Origin: Mariniphaga sp964559175
GTDB lineage: Bacteria; Bacteroidota; Bacteroidia; Bacteroidales; Prolixibacteraceae
NCBI GenBank assembly: GCA_964559175.1
Contig: CAZLGT010000045.1
Coordinates: 1 to 46,907 of the forward strand
Reading direction: 5' to 3'
Length of the DNA: 46,907 bases
The notes below the pieces were generated by a model. That model did no database searches and was not told the origin of the DNA. It saw only the letters and a program-made list of their open reading frames with translations. Position numbers and translations under genes: made by a program. Within the stretch, counting starts at the first letter, position 1; each line of letters opens with the position of its first letter. Positions 26,468 through 34,598 of this stretch are shown piece after piece.

Positions 26468-28018
26468 ATGAAAAATCTATTGATCACATTATTCGCTATG
26501 TTTTTTAGTGTACTCATGCAAGCGCAATCATCGTTTCCAAAAAGTTCAAAAGAGGATCGTGAAAAGATCATGAGTGAAGCTTATTGGAAAATATGGAATC
26601 CTGTGGTGCAGAAACAGATCGACCAGGATATCGAAAAACACAGAAAAGCAGATGGTGAACTAACACTGACAGATTTTGCTCTGGGTGCGGAAGTTAAGAT
26701 AGAACAGATTTCGCATGATTTTATTTTTGGAGCTCACATTTTTAATTATAACCAGTTGGGTAAAACTGAGTATAATGACCGGTATAAAGAATTATATGGC
26801 ACCCTTTTTAATTCGGCTACGGTTGCCTTTTATTGGAGAACGTTTGAAATGCAATCGAATCGTCCGCGTTTCAAGGAGGAGTACTGGGACACAGAATCTT
26901 ACTGGAACAGTTTAGCGGAACCGAAGAAAGAGCCGCATTGGCGGCGACCGGCACCGGATCCCGTTATCGAATTCCTGGAGAGTAAAGGAATTCGTATCCA
27001 CGGTCATCCAATTATCTGGGGTAATCGAAAATGGCATAACCCGAATTGGATCATACAAAATTGCATGACCCCCGAAGAGAAGGCAAAAATGGATAAATTG
27101 ATCGTTGCGTACGGGGATTTGGAAAACTACCTGGACAGTGAAAAATATTCTGAAGCCTACAAGAATTTAACGGTAGAGCAATTGGAAGAAATGTTTCCGG
27201 ATTTGACGAAAAAATTGAAAATGCTGTTTGAAAAACGCATAGTTGAATTGGCTGAATATTACGGAGATCGTGTAAACAGTTGGGATGTAGTTAATGAGAG
27301 TGCAACAGATCACCAGAGAGGCTTGTTGGTTCCGGGCAGTGGTCTTGCGAAAAGCGTTTATGGCATTATGCCCGGAGACTATACTTATGAAGCTTTTAAG
27401 GTGGCGACGAAAGTATTTCCCGAAAACGTTCTTTTAAACATCAACGATTATAATCTTAGTCAGAGTTATACCGATCAAACGAAAGATCTATTGTCCAGAG
27501 GCTGTAAAGTAGACATTATGGGATCACAAATGCATCTGTTTAATCCACAACAATGCCTGGACATCGCTTCAGGGAAAGAGATTCAGACTCCGAATCATAT
27601 TTGGGGGTGGAATGAACGGTTAAGTCAGGCCGAATTGCCAATTCATCTGAGTGAGATCACAATTACTGCACCGGGAAATGATGAGAGAGGCAGAAAGATT
27701 CAGGCGATCATCGCTCAAAATCTGTATCGCCAATGGTTCAGCCTGGAACGAATGATGGGAATTACCTGGTGGAACGTGGTGGACGATTGCGGGGCACCCG
27801 GTGAACCGTCTATCTCCGGTATTTTTACTCGTGACATGGTGGCGAAACCAGCCTACTATGCGCTTGACAATTTAATAAACAATGAGTGGAAAACAAACTT
27901 AACCGCTAAACCGGATAAAAACGGACAAATCAAATTCCGTGGATTTAAAGGGAACTACCGGATTACATGGACGGATCAAATGGGAAATGTACAAACTAAA
28001 GAATACTATTTAAAATAA
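26468..28018 (+). CDS. Divergent GH10-like endo-glycanase, paralogue 2
   Basis: This 516-residue exported protein has a signal peptide ending VLMQAQ. It shares the beta-rich N-terminal segment (ISHDFIFGAHIF), the GH10 barrel and the beta tail with its neighbours. Acid/base Glu277 lies in WDVVNES and nucleophile Glu396 in HLSEITI. The ENxxK motif is replaced by VAFYWR, and the usual WH histidine by WGNRKW. Two inserts stand out: a YWDTESYWN stretch after the first barrel strands, and about 60 residues between HNPNW and the acid/base strand. Paralogue 4 has the same layout and is clearly the closest relative. The next gene is 106 bases away. Confidence 0.85.
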   Translation: MKNLLITLFAMFFSVLMQAQSSFPKSSKEDREKIMSEAYWKIWNPVVQKQIDQDIEKHRKADGELTLTDFALGAEVKIEQISHDFIFGAHIFNYNQLGKTEYNDRYKELYGTLFNSATVAFYWRTFEMQSNRPRFKEEYWDTESYWNSLAEPKKEPHWRRPAPDPVIEFLESKGIRIHGHPIIWGNRKWHNPNWIIQNCMTPEEKAKMDKLIVAYGDLENYLDSEKYSEAYKNLTVEQLEEMFPDLTKKLKMLFEKRIVELAEYYGDRVNSWDVVNESATDHQRGLLVPGSGLAKSVYGIMPGDYTYEAFKVATKVFPENVLLNINDYNLSQSYTDQTKDLLSRGCKVDIMGSQMHLFNPQQCLDIASGKEIQTPNHIWGWNERLSQAELPIHLSEITITAPGNDERGRKIQAIIAQNLYRQWFSLERMMGITWWNVVDDCGAPGEPSISGIFTRDMVAKPAYYALDNLINNEWKTNLTAKPDKNGQIKFRGFKGNYRITWTDQMGNVQTKEYYLK

Positions 28019-28020
28019 AA

Positions 28021-28104
28021 ATAGTTACTGACGGGAAGAAAAATGTTTATGAGATCAATTTGGGGAAAGTGGAAGAGAGATCTTTTATTATGATTTTCGA
28101 TTAA
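28021..28104 (+). pseudogene. Possible C-terminal gene remnant between GH10 paralogues 2 and 3
   Basis: The 106-base gap contains an open reading stretch of 27 codons and a TAA stop. It reads like a protein tail (VTDGKKNVYEINLGKVEERS, then a hydrophobic end), in a frame shifted from the preceding gene. It has no start codon of its own. It may be the leftover end of a deleted gene, but a stretch this short could arise by chance. Confidence 0.25.
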
Positions 28105-28124
28105 TTGAATTAAATTGTCAGTAA

Positions 28125-29564
28125 ATGAAACGATTACTTATTTTTACTATTATTTCTATTTTTTGTCTGAATAACTTGTTAGCACAGAAATCACCAGTGG
28201 CTTCTCAGAAAGGCACAATTAGCACCAGAGCTGAAACAGACGGTGTGATGGGTAAAGCTTACTGGGATTTATGGAATTCTGAATTTCAGGCTAAGATTGA
28301 CCAAAATATCGAAAAGTACCGTAAGGCCAATGCGTATATCATATTGAAAGGTGTGCCGGAAGGGACAGAAGTAAAAGTAGAGCAGCGGGAACACGATTTT
28401 GAGTTTGGTGCTAACATTTTTAATTTCGACCAGCTTGGTTCAACCCGGTTAAATGAAAAGTACAAGGAACTGTTCGGAACGCTTTTTAACTCCGCAACTA
28501 TACCATTTTACTGGAAAACTTTTGAACCAAAACCGGGGAAACCAAGATATAAAGCTTCATTTAAAGATTCTGAAGAATATTGGAACAGGCACAGGGAACC
28601 ATGGAAAGAATATCATTGGAGGCGGCCGGCTCCGGAAAAAATCATAGAGTTTTGTGAGTTGAAAAATATTCACATGCACGGACACCCGCTAATTTGGGGG
28701 AATACAAAATGGAATCATCCTTCCTGGATATCGAAAGATTCGGATAAGGTAACGGAAATGGAACGCCTTTTTAACAAACGGATTACTGAAATATGCAATT
28801 ATTATAACGACCGTATCCCGAGCTGGGATATTGTAAATGAAAGTGTTGATCCAACGCCGGGAGAACCCCGGTATGGTGTAATTCCCGATGATTATACATT
28901 CAAATCGTTTAAACTGGCAGAAAAACTATTTCCTGAATCAGTAAAAATGTGTATTAACGATTCCTGGCGGCCAGTGTATCCCCCATTTATCCAGGATTTA
29001 ATTTCACGAGGGGCAAAAATTGATGTGGTAGGACTTCAGATGCATATTTTCGATTCACAGTCTTGTCTTGACGTTGCAGATGGGAAAACAGTTTTTCCGA
29101 ATAAAACATCATGGAAACCCCAGGATGTAATTCGGTACCTCGAATCTCTGGATTCTTTACAGCGACCGATCCATTTAAGCGAAATAACCATCCCGTCCCC
29201 GGGCAATGCGCCTGTTGATGATGAAATTCAGGCCGTAATTGCCCGTGATATGTACCGGTTATGGTTTTCATGGCCAAGTATTTACCGCATCACCTGGTGG
29301 AATGTTGTCGATGACTGCGGCGCCCCCGGTGAACCTTCAAAGTCGGGATTATTTACGCGTTCGATGGAACCTAAGCCCGCGTTTTATACTTTAGACAACC
29401 TGATTAATCATGAATGGAAAACGAACATAACCGTCAGCACAGAGGAAAATGGTATAGTGAAATTTCGTGGTTTCAGGGGGCAATATCGCCTGAGTTGGAG
29501 AGATAAGTCAGGAAAAGAACAGCAGGTCGAATTTTACCTGAGAAACGATGGCGACGGACTATAA
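28125..29564 (+). CDS. Divergent GH10-like endo-glycanase, paralogue 3
   Basis: This 479-residue exported protein has a signal peptide (about 1-21, ending LLAQ). Acid/base Glu239 lies in WDIVNES and nucleophile Glu353 in HLSEITI; the QMH motif is present (GLQMHIF). The substrate-contact motifs are changed as in the other paralogues (IPFYWK; WGNTKW). It has the YWNRH insert near residue 150 but not the 60-residue insert before the acid/base strand, so it is intermediate between paralogue 1 and the pair 2/4. The N-terminal phrase reads REHDFEFGANIF. The same beta tail closes the protein (KFRGFRGQYRLSWRDKSG). Confidence 0.85.
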   Translation: MKRLLIFTIISIFCLNNLLAQKSPVASQKGTISTRAETDGVMGKAYWDLWNSEFQAKIDQNIEKYRKANAYIILKGVPEGTEVKVEQREHDFEFGANIFNFDQLGSTRLNEKYKELFGTLFNSATIPFYWKTFEPKPGKPRYKASFKDSEEYWNRHREPWKEYHWRRPAPEKIIEFCELKNIHMHGHPLIWGNTKWNHPSWISKDSDKVTEMERLFNKRITEICNYYNDRIPSWDIVNESVDPTPGEPRYGVIPDDYTFKSFKLAEKLFPESVKMCINDSWRPVYPPFIQDLISRGAKIDVVGLQMHIFDSQSCLDVADGKTVFPNKTSWKPQDVIRYLESLDSLQRPIHLSEITIPSPGNAPVDDEIQAVIARDMYRLWFSWPSIYRITWWNVVDDCGAPGEPSKSGLFTRSMEPKPAFYTLDNLINHEWKTNITVSTEENGIVKFRGFRGQYRLSWRDKSGKEQQVEFYLRNDGDGL

Positions 29565-29587
29565 ATTATAAATAAATCAAATCAACT

Positions 29588-31741
29588 ATGAAAAAAATAA
29601 TCGGCTGTTTTATTTGTCTGGTTCTCTTGTCTTGTTCCCAAAAGCAGACTAAAGAAGAATTTGTCCCTTTGTTCCCGTTCGTAATATCCTATGATGGGCC
29701 GGATAATGTTACCAATATGTCGCATTTGATTGATGCCCCGGCTGGTAAAAATGGTTTTTTGCGAATTGAAAACGGGCATTTTGTGAATGATGCCGGCCGG
29801 GTATGGTTAAACGCTACCAATCTTACCGGCTCTGCAAACTTTCCATCTCATGAGCAGGCCGATCTTTTAGCTGAAAGATTGGCCCGTTTTGGAATTAATT
29901 GCGTACGACTACATTATATGGATGCCAACTATAGCAATTTTATGGAAGGGGAGGAGCATGGAATATTTGCAGATGATTCTGTTACGCAGAGAAATTTAGA
30001 TCCGGTACAGATGGATCGGTTGGACTATATGATTGCCCAATTCAAGGGGAAAGGAATATATGTAAATATTAATTTACATGTAGCCAGAAAGTTAGATGGG
30101 CGTGACGGTTTTACTGGGGTTGAGCAAAGGCCACATTTGGACAAGGGCGTTGATAATTTTGAACCCCGGATGATTGACCTGCAAAAAGAATACGCTGAAA
30201 AACTTTTAACTCACATTAATCCCTATACAAACTTCGCATATACCGATGACCCTTGTGTAGCCATGATTGAAATAAATAATGAGAATGCACTTTTTAATCA
30301 GTACCATAGCGGAGCAATAGATAAATTGCCCGAACCTTATGCTTCAGAATTCCAAAAACAATGGAATGAATGGATACATAAAAAATATAAGTCGGCTGAT
30401 GAACTCAGTCGGGCATGGGAAACAGATAAAGCTAAACTGATGGAAGGTTTCAGTAAAAGAACAATCCAGACTGTGAAAAAAGATGAGGCCTATTCAAAGA
30501 TGAGACGGGATTTTTATCAGTTTATTTATGAAGTGGAGCAAAAATACTGGACCGGATTATATGCGTATCTAAAAAACGACCTTGGTGTAAAACCGGTAGT
30601 CTCTGGAACACAGCTTCGTTATACGTCACCGTTTTTACAGGCGGAACTTGATTATATCGACATCCATTCTTACTGGTGTCACCCTGGTCCGGTAAATCCG
30701 GCATGGGAAATCGGAAATGTATCAATGGTCAATTCATTAAATAATATTACTGAAATGGCTGTTCAGCGTGTTGAAGGTAAACCTTTCACAATAAGCGAAT
30801 ACAACCATCCTTTTCCAAACCAGTACGGAGCTGAAGGGCAACCAATGTTGAGGGCCTATGGACGGTTACAGGACTGGGATGGCGTGTTTCAATACACATA
30901 CAATCACAGACTTGATTTTGAGCCACAAGCCATAACTTATTTCTTTGATATGATTGCCCGTACAGATGTACTTGCCCACATGCCTGCCTGCGCTGCCATC
31001 TATTTACGGGGAGACGTGCAAACGGCAAACGAGTCTGTGGTGGCAAAAGTGAACCATTCAGCTTATTTTGATAGCCTGTCTATATCCCAAAAGGTTAGGG
31101 TTGGAATCGATGCGGCAGGGTATGATTCCAAACTAAGTTTAGTTCATAAAACAAGTGTCGAATTAACAGAAACGCCAGCTGAAACAATAATTCCGGATTC
31201 AGAAATAACAAACGGTCAGAAAATAATTACCAGCGACACCAGAGAGTTGACCTGGAATATGGAAAAAGAAGACGCTGGTTATTGGACTGTTAATACAACA
31301 AACACGAAACTGTTCACTGGTTTCCCCGAAGGCAGAACAATTGATTTGGGAAGTATTGCGCTTGAAATCGGGAATACGAGGCTTGGCTGGGCAACCATTT
31401 CTTTGGTTTCGAAGAATGCCACTGGTTTTGGTGAGTCAGGTAAATCTGCAAGCATCTTGTTAACAGCTACTGGATTAGTTGAAAATAAAGGTATGGTAAT
31501 AGATAAAACCTCTGATTCGAAAATAAAACTAGCGGATTGGGGTGAGGGGCCCATTTATGTGGAAGGAATACCTGCTAATATAATTCTAAATGTCAATCCT
31601 TTAAGGATTAAATGTTATGCGCTTGATCCAACAGGAAACAGAAAAGAACAAGTTCCGGTTGTATCTTCCAGTGAAGGTGGTTCAAGTGTTAATATTGACC
31701 CAAATTATAAAACTGTTTGGTATGAAATAGAAATCAATTAA
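29588..31741 (+). CDS. Clan GH-A glycoside hydrolase lipoprotein (GH5/cellulase-like)
   Basis: This 717-residue lipoprotein has lipobox LLSC with Cys16 as the lipidated residue. The TIM barrel (about 50-480) starts GFLRIENGHFVNDAGRVWL. Further features are GINCVRLHYMD, acid/base Glu232 (EINNEN), the DIHSYW strand, and nucleophile Glu404 (TISEYNHP). The C-terminal 220 residues are beta-rich (about 500-717) and may bind sugar. The exact family cannot be set from sequence alone; GH5 or a close relative is the best guess. Placed between paralogues 3 and 4, it probably attacks the same glycan at the cell surface. Confidence 0.8.
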   Translation: MKKIIGCFICLVLLSCSQKQTKEEFVPLFPFVISYDGPDNVTNMSHLIDAPAGKNGFLRIENGHFVNDAGRVWLNATNLTGSANFPSHEQADLLAERLARFGINCVRLHYMDANYSNFMEGEEHGIFADDSVTQRNLDPVQMDRLDYMIAQFKGKGIYVNINLHVARKLDGRDGFTGVEQRPHLDKGVDNFEPRMIDLQKEYAEKLLTHINPYTNFAYTDDPCVAMIEINNENALFNQYHSGAIDKLPEPYASEFQKQWNEWIHKKYKSADELSRAWETDKAKLMEGFSKRTIQTVKKDEAYSKMRRDFYQFIYEVEQKYWTGLYAYLKNDLGVKPVVSGTQLRYTSPFLQAELDYIDIHSYWCHPGPVNPAWEIGNVSMVNSLNNITEMAVQRVEGKPFTISEYNHPFPNQYGAEGQPMLRAYGRLQDWDGVFQYTYNHRLDFEPQAITYFFDMIARTDVLAHMPACAAIYLRGDVQTANESVVAKVNHSAYFDSLSISQKVRVGIDAAGYDSKLSLVHKTSVELTETPAETIIPDSEITNGQKIITSDTRELTWNMEKEDAGYWTVNTTNTKLFTGFPEGRTIDLGSIALEIGNTRLGWATISLVSKNATGFGESGKSASILLTATGLVENKGMVIDKTSDSKIKLADWGEGPIYVEGIPANIILNVNPLRIKCYALDPTGNRKEQVPVVSSSEGGSSVNIDPNYKTVWYEIEIN

Positions 31742-31753
31742 ATTATTAAAATT

Positions 31754-33310
31754 ATGAAACGACTACAGTTATTATCTTTTTTTATCATTTTATGTCTTTT
31801 TCGGACAGGGGCACAAGAATTACAGAAATCCGATCAATATGGAAGAGTAGGGACAAGTGCAGAAACTGATCAGGTAATGAGCCAGACTTATTGGGATATA
31901 TGGAATCCTGAGGTGCAGGCCAGAATTGACAGTGATATCGAAAAATATCGTAAAGCTGATGCAGTGCTTAAAATTGAGGATCTGCCGGTTGGATCGGAAG
32001 TTAAGGTTGAACAGATATCACATGATTTCATTTTCGGCGCGCATATTTTTAACTTTAACCAGTTAGGTACACCAGAACGTAACCGAAAGTACAAAGAGCT
32101 TTACGGGTCGCTTTTCAACTCAGCAACTATTGCCTTTTACTGGAAGCCATTTGAAATGCAACCCAATCGTCCCCGTTTTAAAGAAGAATACTGGGATACC
32201 GAAGCCTACTGGAATCAAGTAAAAGAACCAGAATTTGAGCCTCATTGGAGACGTCCGGCTCCCGATCCGGTAGTGGAATTTTGCAGAAAAAAGGGAATCC
32301 GTTTACATGGACATCCTATTACATGGGGCACTCGCAAGTGGCAACATCCGGAATGGCTGTTTGAAGAATTTTGCCCTGAAGATGAAAAAGAGAAAATCAA
32401 CAGCTTAAGTAAAGAAGAGTTATATGAGTTAACCCCTTCTCAAATTGAAGAAATGGCACCAGTTTATACACGTGAAATGAATCGTTTGATGCATAAACGA
32501 ATTGTTGAGATGGCAAATTATTACGGAGACCGGATTCATAGCTGGGATGTGGTAAATGAAAGTGCAACAGATTTTGGTTTGGGGAGAATGATTCCTGGAG
32601 ATAAGGTTTGTAAAAGTCATTATGGTTTAATGCCAGGAGATTATACTTTTGAATCTTTTAAAACTGCTGATCGTGTTTTTCCTGAAAATGTTTTGCTAAA
32701 TATAAATGATTATAAAAATGATAGCGATTATTTGAATCAGGTAAAAGATTTGCGATCCCGTGGGGTAAAAATAGATATTGTGGGTTCTCAAATGCACTTA
32801 TTTAATCCGCAGCAATGTTTGGATATTGCCGAAGGGAAACCCATTGAAACACCTGAAATTGTTTGGAATAAAATGGAAACGCTTTCAAAAGCAGGATTGC
32901 CAATACATCTTAGCGAAATAACAATCACTTCACCGGGAGATGATGAGCGTGGACGCGAAATCCAGGCTGTTATTACCCGAAACCTTTACCGCCTATGGTT
33001 TAGTATCGAAAAAATGATGGGAATCACTTGGTGGAATGTTGTAGATGGTTGCGGTGCTCCCGGTGAGCCGACCATATCAGGATTGTTTACACGAAATATG
33101 GAACCTAAACCCTCTTTTTATGCAATGAATAAGCTCATAAATGAAGAATGGAAAACAAATCTGGTTTTAAAGGTAAATGAGGATGGGGTCGCAACTTTTA
33201 AGGGATTTAAAGGTGGATATGTTGTTAGCTGGAAAGATAAAAATGGGAATGTACAAAAAAGTGAGTTTTACTTAAAGAAAGATGGCGATGGATTTTATAC
33301 TTTTCCCTGA
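31754..33310 (+). CDS. Divergent GH10-like endo-glycanase, paralogue 4
   Basis: This 518-residue exported protein has a signal peptide ending RTGAQ. Acid/base Glu269 lies in WDVVNES and nucleophile Glu388 in HLSEITI. Its layout matches paralogue 2: the YWDTEAYWN insert, the HWRRPAPDPVVEF phrase, the charged insert after HPEW and the beta tail. Changed substrate motifs are IAFYWK and WGTRKW. The 3' part is more AT-rich than the 5' part (60-base hand counts 16/60 G+C at 32641-32700, 28/60 at 31981-32040), which may mark a mosaic gene. It starts only 12 bases after the GH5-like gene. Confidence 0.85.
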   Translation: MKRLQLLSFFIILCLFRTGAQELQKSDQYGRVGTSAETDQVMSQTYWDIWNPEVQARIDSDIEKYRKADAVLKIEDLPVGSEVKVEQISHDFIFGAHIFNFNQLGTPERNRKYKELYGSLFNSATIAFYWKPFEMQPNRPRFKEEYWDTEAYWNQVKEPEFEPHWRRPAPDPVVEFCRKKGIRLHGHPITWGTRKWQHPEWLFEEFCPEDEKEKINSLSKEELYELTPSQIEEMAPVYTREMNRLMHKRIVEMANYYGDRIHSWDVVNESATDFGLGRMIPGDKVCKSHYGLMPGDYTFESFKTADRVFPENVLLNINDYKNDSDYLNQVKDLRSRGVKIDIVGSQMHLFNPQQCLDIAEGKPIETPEIVWNKMETLSKAGLPIHLSEITITSPGDDERGREIQAVITRNLYRLWFSIEKMMGITWWNVVDGCGAPGEPTISGLFTRNMEPKPSFYAMNKLINEEWKTNLVLKVNEDGVATFKGFKGGYVVSWKDKNGNVQKSEFYLKKDGDGFYTFP

Positions 33311-33366
33311 TTTTTGGGAGTAATAAAATCATTGAAAAAGTTATTGGTAAATAAAATAAGTACGTT

Positions 33367-34164
33367 ATGATTATAACATCCCTTCTTAAGGCCTTACTGT
33401 CCATTTCTTTTATTGGGTTATTATTTGTCGCCCATGGCCAGGAGAATGCACCCGGAATTTTCAACAACGGATATTTTCGTTTAATTCCAGGCCCAGAAAA
33501 TTCAAAATTGAATAGAGTCGAATTGTATTCCGATATTGATACCACCTGGCAAAAATGGAGATTAAGAGGTTACAATTTTGGATTTAACCCTGAATTTACG
33601 CCTATGTACACAACGGTGGACGGGATTCTTAGTACTCCATACATGATTCAGGTCAGAGGCAATGAAAACGAAATCAACAAAAAACGTTGGGGGTTTCATG
33701 TTTTCGAGGGGTATGCCAGCGACGATAAATCGAGAATAACCATGTTGGTCAATAAACATGTGGAGCTGGGAAAACCGGTGGCCGAAATGTATTATTATGG
33801 AACGGTTTACAACCATTCTGAAGAAGCATACAATTGGTTCCGGATTGGTTCGGATGTCAGGCAGCATTCTTTTCTTTTCAGCCGGGACAAGGCCGTTTTT
33901 TACGGTTCGTTAAAACTTTCCAATGCTTTTACACTCGGAAATATCGGGAAAAATGATCTTCGTGAAGAACAGCTCGAAGGAGATGATGAACAAAATGCGG
34001 AACAAAGCGCCAAGCATGTAAATTACAGGGAATTAAAAGAGTCGGGGGACGGTACCATTTTTTATGACAGCGACAACCATATTGTTGTCATAAAAATTAA
34101 CGGAGAATGGATGAAACTTAAGGCAGAGCCGTTACCGGAGGGAATTGAATATGAATTTGAGTGA
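33367..34164 (+). CDS. Exported protein of unknown function at the end of PUL 1
   Basis: The protein has 265 residues and a signal peptide (about 1-25, ending AHGQ). The first half is beta-rich and resembles a glycan-binding or surface-attached fold in general style only. An acidic stretch (about 205-216) precedes a tail phrase, GTIFYDSDNHIVVIKINGEW, like those at the ends of some Bacteroidota surface and tail-fibre-like proteins. No catalytic motif was recognised. It follows paralogue 4 after 56 bases and is probably co-transcribed, so a role in binding or handling the same glycan is plausible but unproven. Confidence 0.7.
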   Translation: MIITSLLKALLSISFIGLLFVAHGQENAPGIFNNGYFRLIPGPENSKLNRVELYSDIDTTWQKWRLRGYNFGFNPEFTPMYTTVDGILSTPYMIQVRGNENEINKKRWGFHVFEGYASDDKSRITMLVNKHVELGKPVAEMYYYGTVYNHSEEAYNWFRIGSDVRQHSFLFSRDKAVFYGSLKLSNAFTLGNIGKNDLREEQLEGDDEQNAEQSAKHVNYRELKESGDGTIFYDSDNHIVVIKINGEWMKLKAEPLPEGIEYEFE

Positions 34165-34193
34165 GGAAACAACGCAACTTCAAAAAAGGAACA

Positions 34194-34283
34194 TCACATT
34201 TTCAATATCATATCAATAAGATTATCATCATACTCCAGATACTCCAGCCCCATTTTTTTGCGCAGCCGGTAGCGGTGGTTCTC
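34194..34283 (-). pseudogene. Remnant of the 3' end of a SusR-like regulator gene
   Basis: About 30 codons plus a stop match the very C-terminus of the intact regulator at 35795-38620. The remnant reads ENHRYRLRKKMGL, then EYLEYDDN, then LIDMILKM and a stop; the intact gene has DHDDN in the middle. A 38-base stretch is identical (34243-34280 and 35835-35872). The extra residues come from a perfect 9-base tandem duplication (ATACTCCAG at 34230-34238 and 34239-34247). Similarity ends abruptly upstream. It shares orientation with the intact gene, and the ATPase gene lies between the two. Confidence 0.8.
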
Positions 34284-34347
34284 CCTCGGTACAAACAAAA
34301 ATATTATTGATTATCGTATTTATTACCTAACAGAAATACATCGTTCA

Positions 34348-34420
34348 GAAAATCAATTTTTTACCCCAACCCCAGGGGGAGCAAATTGATTTTCTTCACA
34401 CCCTGTGGGGCCGGGGTAAA
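34348..34420. repeat. Interlocked inverted repeats (pseudoknot-capable A-B-A'-B' element)
   Basis: Arm A, GAAAATCAATTT (34348-34359), is a perfect inverted copy of A', AAATTGATTTTC (34383-34394). Arm B (34360-34377, starting TTTACCCC) pairs imperfectly with B' (34401-34420, ending GGGGTAAA). Because B lies inside A-A' and B' outside it, both stems together would form a pseudoknot. A third partial A copy (GAAAATCTATTTG) follows at 34425-34437. It may be a small mobile repeat; no transposase is present. Confidence 0.6.
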
Positions 34421-34510
34421 TGAAGAAAATCTATTTGCGATTTAGGCATTGAATACGATAATCATAAAATATTATTATCTCAATACTACAAAATGACTTA
34501 TCTGCAATGC

Positions 34511-34568
34511 AAATTTTGTATAATTTTGCACTATCAATAGGTGATTTTCAGAAAAATTTTGTATTATG
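34511..34568 (+). promoter_or_regulatory. Upstream region of the ATPase gene with a spaced direct repeat
   Basis: AAATTTTGTATAAT (34511-34524) recurs with one mismatch as AAATTTTGTATTAT (34555-34568), 44 bases apart, about four helical turns. Two TAnnTTTG-type boxes are present (TAATTTTG at 34521-34528 and TATTTTTG at 34576-34583), but neither has a well-spaced TTTG. Promoter and possible operator are suggested only. Confidence 0.3.
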
Positions 34569-34598
34569 GATAATTTATTTTTGTAAATATTTAAAATT

